Positions 1 to 8,155 of a stretch of 64,000 nucleotides of DNA are shown here, piece by piece. The stretch spans positions 1 to 64,000 of the forward strand of contig CAMYNM010000012.1 of assembly GCA_947259725.1 (NCBI GenBank), given 5' to 3'. The first letter of the stretch is position 1. Each line of letters begins with the position of its first letter. Under the pieces are notes generated by a model that was not told the origin of the DNA, made no database searches, and saw only the letters and a program-made list of their open reading frames with translations. The position numbers and the translations under genes are program-made. The DNA comes from CALZIK01 sp945787635. GTDB taxonomy: Bacteria; Acidobacteriota; Thermoanaerobaculia; Multivoradales; JAHEKO01.

Positions 1-1257
1 CATGGGTAACACCTTGGGTAAGGGTGTGCTTCTGGAAAGGAGGCGCACCGATGCCGTGGAAGGAGACCGATGTGCAACGGGAACGGATTGGTTTTGTCGT
101 GGAAGCGGCGGCAGGTAAGGAGTCGATGTCGGCCCTTTGCCGGCGGTATGGGATCAGTCGGAAGACGGGGTACAAGTGGCTTGCTCGCTACCGTGCGGTA
201 GAAAGCCTCGCGGAGCTTGGCGAGGTGTCTCGGCGGCCTCACCATAGCCCGCATAGAACCCCGCCGAGTCTTGAGGACCGTGTAGAAGCGATCCGCGGGG
301 CAACCGGCTGGGGCGGACGCAAGATCGCTCGGGTCCTGGCTCGGCAGGGCGTGTCTCTGGCGCGATCGACCGTCGATCGGATCCTCAAGCGCCGAGGCCT
401 GGTCCGCTCGGGCGAGCGACACCGGCCGGCAGTCACGCGGTTCGAGCGCCCTCAGCCGAATGACTTGGTTCAGATGGACTTCAAAGGCCAGTACCCACTG
501 CGACGAGGTGGCTTCTGTTATCCGCTCTCGATCCTCGACGACCATAGCCGGTATTTGTTGGGCTTGTTCGCTCTGGGCTCCCAGCACGGAGTGAAGGTCA
601 AGCAGTGCCTGGTTTCTTGCTTTGAGCGCTACGGCGTACCCGAAGCGATGCTGATGGACCACGGCAACCCGTGGTGGGCACCGACCAACGGCCATGGATT
701 GACCCAACTGAGCGTGTTTCTGATCCGCCAGGGGATCCGGCTGCACTACGCCGGGATCGGCCATCCACAAACCCAGGGCAAGGTCGAGCGGTTCCACCGC
801 ACTCTGAGCGAGAGACTTCGCTGGCAAGGGGTGCCGGAGAGCCTCGTGGGCTTCGCGCAAGCCTTTGCGAGCTTTCGCGAGGAGTACAACGAGCTCAGGC
901 CTCACGAGGCGCTGGACGACGAGGCTCCGGACTCTCGATATCGGTCGAGCCGCAAGACCTACACACCCGTACCCAGGCCATGGCAATACCGATCGGGGGC
1001 TGAGGTCCGACGAGTGCGCGGCAACGGCTGTTTGCGTCTCGAGGGACGTTACTGGTTTGTCTGTCACGCCCTCGCCCAGCGGTGGGTTCAATGCCAACGC
1101 TTCGAGCGACGGATCCTGGTGACCTATCGCCACATGCACGTCCGTGAAATCGACCTGGAAGCGGGGCGGACGACCGCGGTCGTCCGCCACGCCTCCACCC
1201 CAAATGTGTAACCTATGTGTCCGGGTCGACCTGTTACCCATGTCTCCGGGCCGGACA
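1..1257 (+). mobile_element. IS481-family insertion sequence, left tip outside the window
   Basis: One transposase gene lies between inverted ends. The sequence CATGGGTAACA at 1-11 is the exact reverse complement of 1232-1242. The right end continues as far as GGCCGGACA at 1249-1257, so the matching left end (TGTCCGGCC...) must begin a few bases before position 1. A TGT...ACA terminus is usual for IS481 elements. The element stops 18 bases short of the stop codon of the SNF2 helicase gene and abuts a truncated copy of the dispersed GTCGAC repeat. No target-site duplication can be checked because the left flank is missing. Confidence 0.85.
51..1211 (+). CDS. IS481-family DDE transposase
   Basis: 386-residue transposase that would cut and join the ends of the surrounding insertion sequence. 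The N-terminal helix-turn-helix (about residues 8-60) contains the CRRYGISRKTGYKWLARY recognition-helix pattern. A second winged HTH follows at about 75-125. The rve integrase core carries a plausible DDE triad: D143 in QMDFKG, D203 in LMDHGN and E246 in GKVERFHRT. The ATG at 51 is preferred over a GTG/TTG at 24 because GGAAAGGAGG sits at 34-43, just upstream. The frame is intact to a TAA at 1209, so the copy looks potentially active. Whether the family is exactly IS481 rests on the HTH-rve layout and the TGT...ACA ends. Confidence 0.9.
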   Translation: MPWKETDVQRERIGFVVEAAAGKESMSALCRRYGISRKTGYKWLARYRAVESLAELGEVSRRPHHSPHRTPPSLEDRVEAIRGATGWGGRKIARVLARQGVSLARSTVDRILKRRGLVRSGERHRPAVTRFERPQPNDLVQMDFKGQYPLRRGGFCYPLSILDDHSRYLLGLFALGSQHGVKVKQCLVSCFERYGVPEAMLMDHGNPWWAPTNGHGLTQLSVFLIRQGIRLHYAGIGHPQTQGKVERFHRTLSERLRWQGVPESLVGFAQAFASFREEYNELRPHEALDDEAPDSRYRSSRKTYTPVPRPWQYRSGAEVRRVRGNGCLRLEGRYWFVCHALAQRWVQCQRFERRILVTYRHMHVREIDLEAGRTTAVVRHASTPNV

Positions 1258-1272
1258 CCTCCGAGTCGACCG
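1257..1272 (-). repeat. Truncated GTCGAC-type REP abutting the IS right end
   Basis: ACCTCCGAGTCGACCG matches 15 of 16 bases of the repeat core found elsewhere (ACCTCCGTGTCGACCG, reverse complement of 18374-18389). The other half of the palindrome is absent, and the IS481 right end starts exactly where the homology stops. This suggests that the IS inserted into a REP copy just downstream of the helicase gene. Confidence 0.5.
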
Positions 1273-1275
1273 TCT

Positions 1276-4200
1276 TCAGCTGAGAAGCATCTTCAGATCG
1301 TCGGCGGTCAGATCCTTGAGCGACTGCCCTTCTCCGCCCTCGAGGATGGCGTCGGCGAGCTTGCGCTTCGAGCGCTGGAGCTCGAGAATCTTCTCCTCGA
1401 CCGTGTCTTCGGCGATCATCCGGTAAGCAAAGACCGGCTGGGTCTGGCCGATCCGGTGGGTGCGGTCGATCGCCTGCGCTTCGACCGCGGGGTTCCACCA
1501 CGGGTCGAGCAGGAAGACGTAGCCCGCCGCGGTCAGGTTCAAGCCGGTGCCGCCGGCCTTCAGGCTGACCAGAAACAGGTTGCAGTCGGGATCGGTCTGG
1601 AATCGCTCGACGACCTCGCCACGGTTACGGGTCTGGCCGTCGAGATACGCGTACGTGATGCTGTCTTCGTCGAGGCGTTTCTTCACGAAGCCGAGGAGCT
1701 TCGTGAACTGCGAAAAGACCAGCACCTTGTGGCCTTCGTCGAGAACCTCCGAGACCTGTTCGAAGAGGGCGTCGAGCTTGGCGCTGCCGGCGTCTTCCCA
1801 CTCGGGGTCCACCAGGGCGGGGTGGCAGGCGATCTGGCGAAGCCTCAGAAGCGCGGCCAGCACCTGGATCGCGGAGCCTGCGACGCCCTTGGCCTCGACC
1901 TGCTCGAGCAGGTTGGCCTGGTAGCTCGCCCGCACCTTGTTGTAGAGCTTGCGCTGCTCGGGGTGGAGGTTGCAGAGCAGGGTCTGCTCGGTCTTGGGTG
2001 GCAGGTCGGGGAGCACTTGCGCCTTGGTGCGGCGCAGGATGAACGGCCGGGTGTCCTGGGCGATGTGCTCGAGCTCGGGCTTCGACGGCGCGCGGCCGCC
2101 GTTCAAGGCTTCGAGCCTCGGCAGCCTGCCGAGCAACCCCGGATTCAGGAACGTGAACAGCGAGCCCAGCTCGCCGAGGTGGTTTTCGATCGGCGTGCCG
2201 GTGAGCGCCAGCCGATGGCGGGCGTTCAGCAACCGGCTGGCCTTGGCGGTCTGCGACCCCGGGTTCTTGATCGCCTGGGCCTCGTCGAGAATCACGGTGT
2301 CGAACTCCACTGTGGCGAGAAAGCCGATGTCGCGACGCAGCGTGCCGTAGGTCGTGACCACCACGTCGAGCTCGTTGAAACGCTCGCGAAGCTTCTCCCG
2401 ATCCGGCCCGCGATACTCGGCCACCACGATCTTGGGAGTGAAACGTGAAGCTTCGTCGATCCAGTTGTAGACGACGCTTCGCGGTGCGACTACCAGGAAC
2501 GGAAGCTTGGTGGTCTTGGAGGGGGTGCGATAGGTCTGAATCAACGCCAACACCTGGACGGTTTTTCCCAGGCCCATGTCGTCGGCCAGGACGCCGCCCA
2601 GGCCGAACTCGCGTAGAAAACCGAGCCAGCCGAGGCCCTGGCGCTGATAGCCGCGGAGCGTGCCGCCGAAGCCGCGGGGCTCCTTTTTGGGTTTGATCTT
2701 CTCGAACGAAGCCAGTTTTTCGCGCAGCCTAGTAAAAGCGGCGTCGACGTCGGCCGGAGGCATCGCGGTGAGCAAAGCATCGACAATCAGGGCTTGCGAC
2801 GGCAGGAACCGGAGACCGTCTTCGGTCGGGCTCGAGGCCAGCTCGGCGAGCGAGCCGTAGGTTTCCATCCAGGACTCGGGGAGCAGGCCCCGTGAGCCGT
2901 CCCGCAGCTCGATGAAGCGATCGCCTCGGGATACCGCCTGGAGCACGTCGGCGAGCTCCAACTGGTCTCCTGCGAACTCCACTTGCCCGCTGAGATCGAA
3001 CCAGTCGATGCCGGATTCGACCCGGAGCGCCGGCGGGCTCGGCGGCGACACCGTCCGGCCCTGCACCTCGACGGCCCAGCCCTCGGTCAGGAGCGGCTCG
3101 ATCACGCCGGGCAGATCGCGGGGAGCGAGCTCGAGCGCCTGCACGTCTCCCTGAGCCGCCTGGACCGGTTGAAAGCCGAGCTCGAGCAATCGAACCAGCG
3201 CGGCATGCTCGCGCTCGAGGTCGCGTCGCAGCAAGGTCCTTTCCTCCCAGTCCACGACCGACGATCGGGCGTCTTCCGCGCTGATCCGCAGGGCTCCGTA
3301 CTCGAAGGCCAGCTCGGCCTCGAGAGGCGGGTTGATCCGCGCCGAGCCCGCCGCCGGTTCCAAGACGAGATGCGGCTGCGGGGGCGAGGCTTCTTCGGCG
3401 AGGTCGAGCGCGTCGGGAATGTCGAGCCGGGGCAACGCCGGCATCGCCATCAGCTCGGTGAGCGCCTCCTCGACGTCTTTCATCGGAATCACGATCTCGC
3501 CGGCCTCGCGCAGGAGATTGAGCCATGGCAGGTCCCGAGCGGGTTTGAGATCGAGCCGGCCGATGGATTCGGCGAAAACGACCAGCGCGGGACCGGAGCC
3601 TTCCGAGGCCGGAAAACCGTTGGCGTTCTGCCCTCCGGGCGCCAGAACCAGAACCGGATCACTCAGCGGCACCGTCTCGCTCTCGCGCTCGAGCCGGCCG
3701 CGCAGCCGAGTGCTGCCGTCCTTGTGAATGTCGAGGTACAGCGCCAGCCGCCACGCCGTGCCGGCATCCCACCACAGCGGATGTAAATTGTTCTGGACTC
3801 GGCCGTCCCACCAGCCCAGGGCTCCCTGGCTGCACAAGTGGGGCAGGACGGAGTCGTAGAGCTGCTGCGGCAGCCGCAACCGGCGGATGCCCGCGGGCTT
3901 TTTGGGTCCGCGCCGGCTCTTGGTCTTGCGCCTCGGGCTGTCGGCGGGAAGCTCGGTCACCAGTGCCAGGGACTGGCTCGGCTCGGCCGCGGAGCCGTTG
4001 CCCGAGTTGCGCGGCAGCAGCATCGCCTCCAGCCGGTGGGGCTCGAGGGCGGTTCGCTTGATCTTGCCCTTCTTGCCGGAGGCGCTGGCCGGACTGCTGA
4101 AAATGTCGAGCACCAGACTGCTCGAGCCGTTGCTCGCGGCGGTGTTGATGAAGAAGTGGGTGAGCGGGGCGGCGCGCTGGGGCAGGGAAGCGGCAATCGC

Positions 4201-4869
4201 CGCCGGAAACGCGCCCGAGCCCAACTCGTCTCGCACCGAGGTTAGCTGCGACCGCCAGGAGGTCGCTGCAGTGCGCCGCCGGCCGCTCGCTGCCGACGAG
4301 CGGGACGTCCGCGCGAGGTGAGCCTGCGTCTCGGGCCGAACAGGATCGGCGCCATGAAAGGCCCGGACCTCGTTGCGCTCGCCCGATACCCCGAGATCTT
4401 CCCAGCTCGCCGCGCGGTCCTTGCGCAGACCCAGGCGATCCTTGCCTGCGGGCTGGTTCTCCGGTCCGGTCTCGGCAAGAGCAAGGAGCGTCGCCCAGAT
4501 GTGGCGGCAGAGCTCTCCACCGGCGAAGCGTGAGCACTCGCAGAAGGTGTGAAGCCGGCGAGCGCCGACTCTCGACCAGTCGACCCCCACCCGGTAGGAC
4601 TCGCGCTCGGTATCTTCGACCTGGGCGCGGGCGCGGGCGCCCTCGATTTCAACTCGAACTCGGCCTTCTTCGAAGGCGTCGTCGCCACGATCTCTCTCGC
4701 TGGGCTGAAAATGAGAGCTGCTGCGCTTGTGGAGCGGCACCGGACCGGCCGGCGATTTGCCCTTGCGGGTCCGGCGCTTGCGCAGACGTTGCGGGGCAGA
4801 GCGATCTTCTGTCACTGCTTCGGCTGCATCATCGGTTAGTTGCAAGGCATCTCCAGTTCTTCCCGGCAA
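1276..4869 (-). CDS. SNF2-family DNA-dependent ATPase/helicase with SWIM zinc finger
   Basis: 1197-residue SWI2/SNF2-type ATPase, which in this family translocates on duplex DNA to remodel protein-DNA complexes. An N-terminal basic stretch is followed by a SWIM zinc finger at about residues 109-120 (CEC, seven residues, then CRH). A long bacterial SNF2-associated region fills the middle. The helicase core lies at about 730-1190: motif I DDMGLGKT near 760, motif II DEAQ near 862, motif III LTGTPIEN near 890, and motifs V-VI with GGTGLNL and DRTHRIGQ near 1105-1145. The start is a TTG at 4867-4869 with a weak ribosome site, so the N-terminus is uncertain. The stop lies 18 bases from the IS element, which has not damaged the frame. 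Confidence 0.93.
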   Translation of the reverse strand: MPGRTGDALQLTDDAAEAVTEDRSAPQRLRKRRTRKGKSPAGPVPLHKRSSSHFQPSERDRGDDAFEEGRVRVEIEGARARAQVEDTERESYRVGVDWSRVGARRLHTFCECSRFAGGELCRHIWATLLALAETGPENQPAGKDRLGLRKDRAASWEDLGVSGERNEVRAFHGADPVRPETQAHLARTSRSSAASGRRRTAATSWRSQLTSVRDELGSGAFPAAIAASLPQRAAPLTHFFINTAASNGSSSLVLDIFSSPASASGKKGKIKRTALEPHRLEAMLLPRNSGNGSAAEPSQSLALVTELPADSPRRKTKSRRGPKKPAGIRRLRLPQQLYDSVLPHLCSQGALGWWDGRVQNNLHPLWWDAGTAWRLALYLDIHKDGSTRLRGRLERESETVPLSDPVLVLAPGGQNANGFPASEGSGPALVVFAESIGRLDLKPARDLPWLNLLREAGEIVIPMKDVEEALTELMAMPALPRLDIPDALDLAEEASPPQPHLVLEPAAGSARINPPLEAELAFEYGALRISAEDARSSVVDWEERTLLRRDLEREHAALVRLLELGFQPVQAAQGDVQALELAPRDLPGVIEPLLTEGWAVEVQGRTVSPPSPPALRVESGIDWFDLSGQVEFAGDQLELADVLQAVSRGDRFIELRDGSRGLLPESWMETYGSLAELASSPTEDGLRFLPSQALIVDALLTAMPPADVDAAFTRLREKLASFEKIKPKKEPRGFGGTLRGYQRQGLGWLGFLREFGLGGVLADDMGLGKTVQVLALIQTYRTPSKTTKLPFLVVAPRSVVYNWIDEASRFTPKIVVAEYRGPDREKLRERFNELDVVVTTYGTLRRDIGFLATVEFDTVILDEAQAIKNPGSQTAKASRLLNARHRLALTGTPIENHLGELGSLFTFLNPGLLGRLPRLEALNGGRAPSKPELEHIAQDTRPFILRRTKAQVLPDLPPKTEQTLLCNLHPEQRKLYNKVRASYQANLLEQVEAKGVAGSAIQVLAALLRLRQIACHPALVDPEWEDAGSAKLDALFEQVSEVLDEGHKVLVFSQFTKLLGFVKKRLDEDSITYAYLDGQTRNRGEVVERFQTDPDCNLFLVSLKAGGTGLNLTAAGYVFLLDPWWNPAVEAQAIDRTHRIGQTQPVFAYRMIAEDTVEEKILELQRSKRKLADAILEGGEGQSLKDLTADDLKMLLS

Positions 4870-5042
4870 TCCCGCTGTCTTTTGTTGGTTCCGCGGGGAG
4901 GAAACCGGCGCGGCTCAGAACCAGGCAGCTGGCAAGGCGACTCGCAAATGCCGGTGGTGCTCGCACCGGGTTTCCGCGAGCCGAAGCTCACGCCGTTCCA
5001 GAGAGAATAGCACTTTTGGGCGGGAGGCGTCCAGATGTCTAT

Positions 5043-5498
5043 TCAGCCGGCTTCGGAGCGCGCCCGCTTCAGGAGACCGTCGATTCTGCCCTGTGCCGCC
5101 GCCAAGCCGGTGAGCTCTGCCGCTTTGCCTCGGGCCACCGCGTCGAGCCGGCCAAGGAGGCGCCGCATCTCGAGGAGAGCGCCGGCGACGCTGATGCAGG
5201 CTTCGGTGGGGCAGGTACAGGCCGAGTCCGCGCTGGAAAGATCGCCGCTCATCTGGATCATGAGGGTCGACCAGGTTCCGGTTTGCGGCTCGGGCTGCGA
5301 AAGGCGGAGTGCCTCCCGGCGGAGATCCCGATCGAGGCTTTCGGCCGCGGCGATGCAGACCCTGGCCTGGGCCTGGTCGTTCTGGGCCTTGACGTCGGCC
5401 TCCCGGCTTTGCTTGTGCGCCGAATACCGCGGCAGCAGCTCGGTGTAGGCGTAGTAGCCGGCAACGGCGAGAATCACCACCGCGAGGAGTCGGCCCAT
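5043..5498 (-). CDS. Small membrane-anchored protein of unknown function
   Basis: 151 residues. A single hydrophobic N-terminal segment (residues 3-20, LLAVVILAVAGYYAYTELL) reads as a membrane anchor or uncleaved signal. A mostly helical, Ala/Arg-rich domain follows, with a short Cys pair motif (CTCPTEAC, near residue 94). The gene starts at an ATG and follows the FG-GAP/ASPIC gene on the same strand after a 37-base gap, so it may be the last gene of the cytochrome block. I recognise no family. The small size and lack of catalytic motifs allow no functional call. Confidence 0.65.
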   Translation of the reverse strand: MGRLLAVVILAVAGYYAYTELLPRYSAHKQSREADVKAQNDQAQARVCIAAAESLDRDLRREALRLSQPEPQTGTWSTLMIQMSGDLSSADSACTCPTEACISVAGALLEMRRLLGRLDAVARGKAAELTGLAAAQGRIDGLLKRARSEAG

Positions 5499-5535
5499 CC
5501 CGGGAGCCTATCGTGAACGCGGTTTTCAGCCGTGG

Positions 5536-8133
5536 CTATCGGGCGGCCGAGTCCTGGCCCGCTGGCGTGCTGGCGAGAAAAGCCTCGAGAGAACGGAACG
5601 CCTCTGCCGGCTGGTCGTCTCCGTCCCAGCCCGTCCAGAACCGAGCCAAAGGGCTGTTTTCGACGTGCATGCGCTGCCGCACGTCGCCCTCGGCGACTGC
5701 GCCCTCGGGCTTCCATTCGGGTCCCCGGGCGGTCTGCGCCGCCCCCAGGAGTGCGACGCTCTGTGCGCGGTCGCCGTCGCGGTGGGCCAGATACGCGCGC
5801 AAGAAAAACCCGCCGACGGCGCGGGGATTGGTCTCGCAGGCCCATTCGAGCTGACGCCGGGCCTCGGCGAATCGCCCGCGCAGGATCGAGACCTCGCCCA
5901 GAGCGAGGAGGCCGCCGGTCTCTTCGGAGTTGATCTCGACCGCGCGCTCGAGAGCCTCGGCGGCGCGGTCCAGGTCGGCCGCCGTGCCGGCGCTCATCGC
6001 GCGCAGGACACCCCACTGCTTGAAGGCGCGATGGCTCAGCGGGTCGCGGTCGCGCAAAAAATCGAGCTCCACGAGGGCGCGCTCGCGCTCGCCTTCGGCC
6101 CAGAGCAGGTTGGCGAGGTAGTAGCGCGAATCGGCGTGCTCGGGATCGAGCTCGAGGGCGCGAGCGAGCAGAGCCGAGGCGCGCTCGACATCGCCGTCTC
6201 GCTTGAGTGCGTCCATGGCCGCGCGCTGGGTCTTCCAGAACTCGAGGGTCCGCTCCCTGGGGTCCTCCGGTATCGGCTCCGCGGCTAGCTTCGATGGCCA
6301 GGCTCGCGTGGGCCGGGCCCTTGACTCACCCTGAACCAGCTTCCATCGCGAGTCGAGTTCGACGCCGTCAAAGCGCTCGGCGGTACCGCCCGGCCAGAGG
6401 ACCTCCACTTCGTCGATGCGATCGACATCCCCGAGACCGAAGTGAAGAGTCTCACTGCTCTGGGACAGGTAGGACGTGCCGCCGACGGTTCGGCGCAGCG
6501 CGAGCTCAGCCGCGCGGACGAGAACGGTGGCGCCGTGTCCACGGCCACCGGCGCTGCCCACGAGGTCGAACTCGATCCAGCGACCGTGCGCCATGTCGTT
6601 GCGCAGCAGGCGGACTCCGGAATCGAGCTCGACGCTGAGGATGTCGAGATCGCCGTCGAGGTCGTAGTCGGCAAGCGCCAGCCCGCGACCGAGCCGAGGT
6701 GTCGCCAGCAGCTCGCTCGAGGGAGCCAGATCGTGAAAGTACTCGCCGCGCCGGTTCCAGAGCAGCATGGCCGGCTGTTTCTTGAGGCTCCGCGGCTCTT
6801 CCTTGGTCTCGAGCGTCGAGCCGTTGGCGACCACCAGATCGAGCCAGCCGTCGCCGTCGAAGTCGCCGAACTCGGTTCCCCAGCCAACCGCGTGAAGCGC
6901 GATCTGCCCGAGGCCGAGCGGCGCCGCCAGATCGCTGAAGGTGAGTTGAGGATTGCCGGCGGCTGATGTCTCCGCGAGCCGCGAATCGTAGAGCGCGTTC
7001 TCCTGCGCCACCCAGTGGGTGACGAACAGATCGTCGTCACCGTCGCGGTTCCAGTCGCCGGCGGTCAAGCCCATGGCTCCGCGGTAGTCCGCCACCCAGG
7101 CGGCCAGACTGACATCTTCGAAAGTGTCGCCGCGGTTGAGCAGCAGGGCGTTGTCCGAGATGTCGTTGGCCACGTAGACGTCGAGCCGTCCGTCCTGGTC
7201 GAAATCGTGCCAGAGGGCCGAGAGGCTCCGCCCCCCTGGGTTCGACAGGCCGTAGAGGAGTGCCACTTCGGTGAACCGGCCGTCGCCCTCGTTGCGGAAC
7301 AGAAGATTTCGCTCGGGCTCATAGGAGGCCGGATTGAGGGTGTAGGGAACTGTCGTTCCCGACTGGCTCGAGCTCCTGCCCGCGCCGGAGTTGTCCGGCT
7401 CGTACCGGACATAGCCGCAGACATAGAGGTCGAGGTTGCCATCGTTGTCGATGTCGGCCCAGGAGACGCCCGCCCAGTAGCCGGGCAGGTTTGGGATAGC
7501 GTCGTCTTTGGCCAGGCGTCGCCCCTCGGCCTCCCCGCCGCTCGGATCGCCCGCGACGTTTCGAAACAGCGAAAGGCTGTTGTATCCGCTGACCGCGAGA
7601 TCCAGCCAGCCATCATCGTCGTAGTCGCCCCAGGCGGCGCCCATCCCCATGATTCGGGTCTCGGGAAAAGCGGCCGATCGTCGGAAGGTCCCGTCACCGA
7701 GATTTTCGAACAGCGCGGATTCGGCCCAGCCGTCGGGAGGCCGGGTGAGCGTGCCGCCGGCTCCGACAACGAAGAGGTCGTCGTCGCCGTCGTTATCGTA
7801 GTCGCCCCAGGCGGCTCCGGAGCCCATATCCTCGGGTAGCTGTGACGAGCGCTCGCCGGCAAAGGTCCGAAAGTCGCCGAGGCCGGCTTCGATGGTCACG
7901 TCGGTGAAGTCCGGGAACGGAGCGTCGGCCGGCAGGTCGGCGGCGAGCGTCTGGGTGATGTCGGTGAGATCCTCACCGGGGCGTCGGATCTCGGGCCGCG
8001 TCGCCCGGTAGATCCAGAGCAAGGCGGCTGCGCTCACCAGAGTCGCCGCGAGAAGCCAGCGTTTCAGCCGCCGGAGTTTGCGATGGCGGCGGCTGAGCAC
8101 CGGTCTCGGCGGCTTCCGGGCGGAGCCGGTCAC
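5536..8133 (-). CDS. FG-GAP/VCBS repeat protein with ASPIC/UnbV domain and C-terminal TPRs
   Basis: 865 residues, exported. A basic N-terminus followed by a hydrophobic segment (residues 28-43) anchors or secretes it. Residues about 60-480 hold many FG-GAP/VCBS units with calcium-binding-type loops (DYDNDGDDDL, DIDNDGNLDL, DFDQDGRLDV, DFDGDGWLDL), predicting a beta-propeller. Residues about 520-600 match the ASPIC/UnbV module (GHGATVLVR, then FGLGDVDRIDEVEVLWPGG). Residues about 650-850 are TPR-like helical pairs. The gene starts with GTG 22 bases after the multiheme cytochrome gene, so the two are very probably co-transcribed and may act together at the cell surface. ASPIC/UnbV proteins have no settled biochemical role; a scaffold or redox-partner role is inference. 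Confidence 0.88.
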   Translation of the reverse strand: MTGSARKPPRPVLSRRHRKLRRLKRWLLAATLVSAAALLWIYRATRPEIRRPGEDLTDITQTLAADLPADAPFPDFTDVTIEAGLGDFRTFAGERSSQLPEDMGSGAAWGDYDNDGDDDLFVVGAGGTLTRPPDGWAESALFENLGDGTFRRSAAFPETRIMGMGAAWGDYDDDGWLDLAVSGYNSLSLFRNVAGDPSGGEAEGRRLAKDDAIPNLPGYWAGVSWADIDNDGNLDLYVCGYVRYEPDNSGAGRSSSQSGTTVPYTLNPASYEPERNLLFRNEGDGRFTEVALLYGLSNPGGRSLSALWHDFDQDGRLDVYVANDISDNALLLNRGDTFEDVSLAAWVADYRGAMGLTAGDWNRDGDDDLFVTHWVAQENALYDSRLAETSAAGNPQLTFSDLAAPLGLGQIALHAVGWGTEFGDFDGDGWLDLVVANGSTLETKEEPRSLKKQPAMLLWNRRGEYFHDLAPSSELLATPRLGRGLALADYDLDGDLDILSVELDSGVRLLRNDMAHGRWIEFDLVGSAGGRGHGATVLVRAAELALRRTVGGTSYLSQSSETLHFGLGDVDRIDEVEVLWPGGTAERFDGVELDSRWKLVQGESRARPTRAWPSKLAAEPIPEDPRERTLEFWKTQRAAMDALKRDGDVERASALLARALELDPEHADSRYYLANLLWAEGERERALVELDFLRDRDPLSHRAFKQWGVLRAMSAGTAADLDRAAEALERAVEINSEETGGLLALGEVSILRGRFAEARRQLEWACETNPRAVGGFFLRAYLAHRDGDRAQSVALLGAAQTARGPEWKPEGAVAEGDVRQRMHVENSPLARFWTGWDGDDQPAEAFRSLEAFLASTPAGQDSAAR

Positions 8134-8155
8134 GGAGAGCCGAGTGCCGACATGG

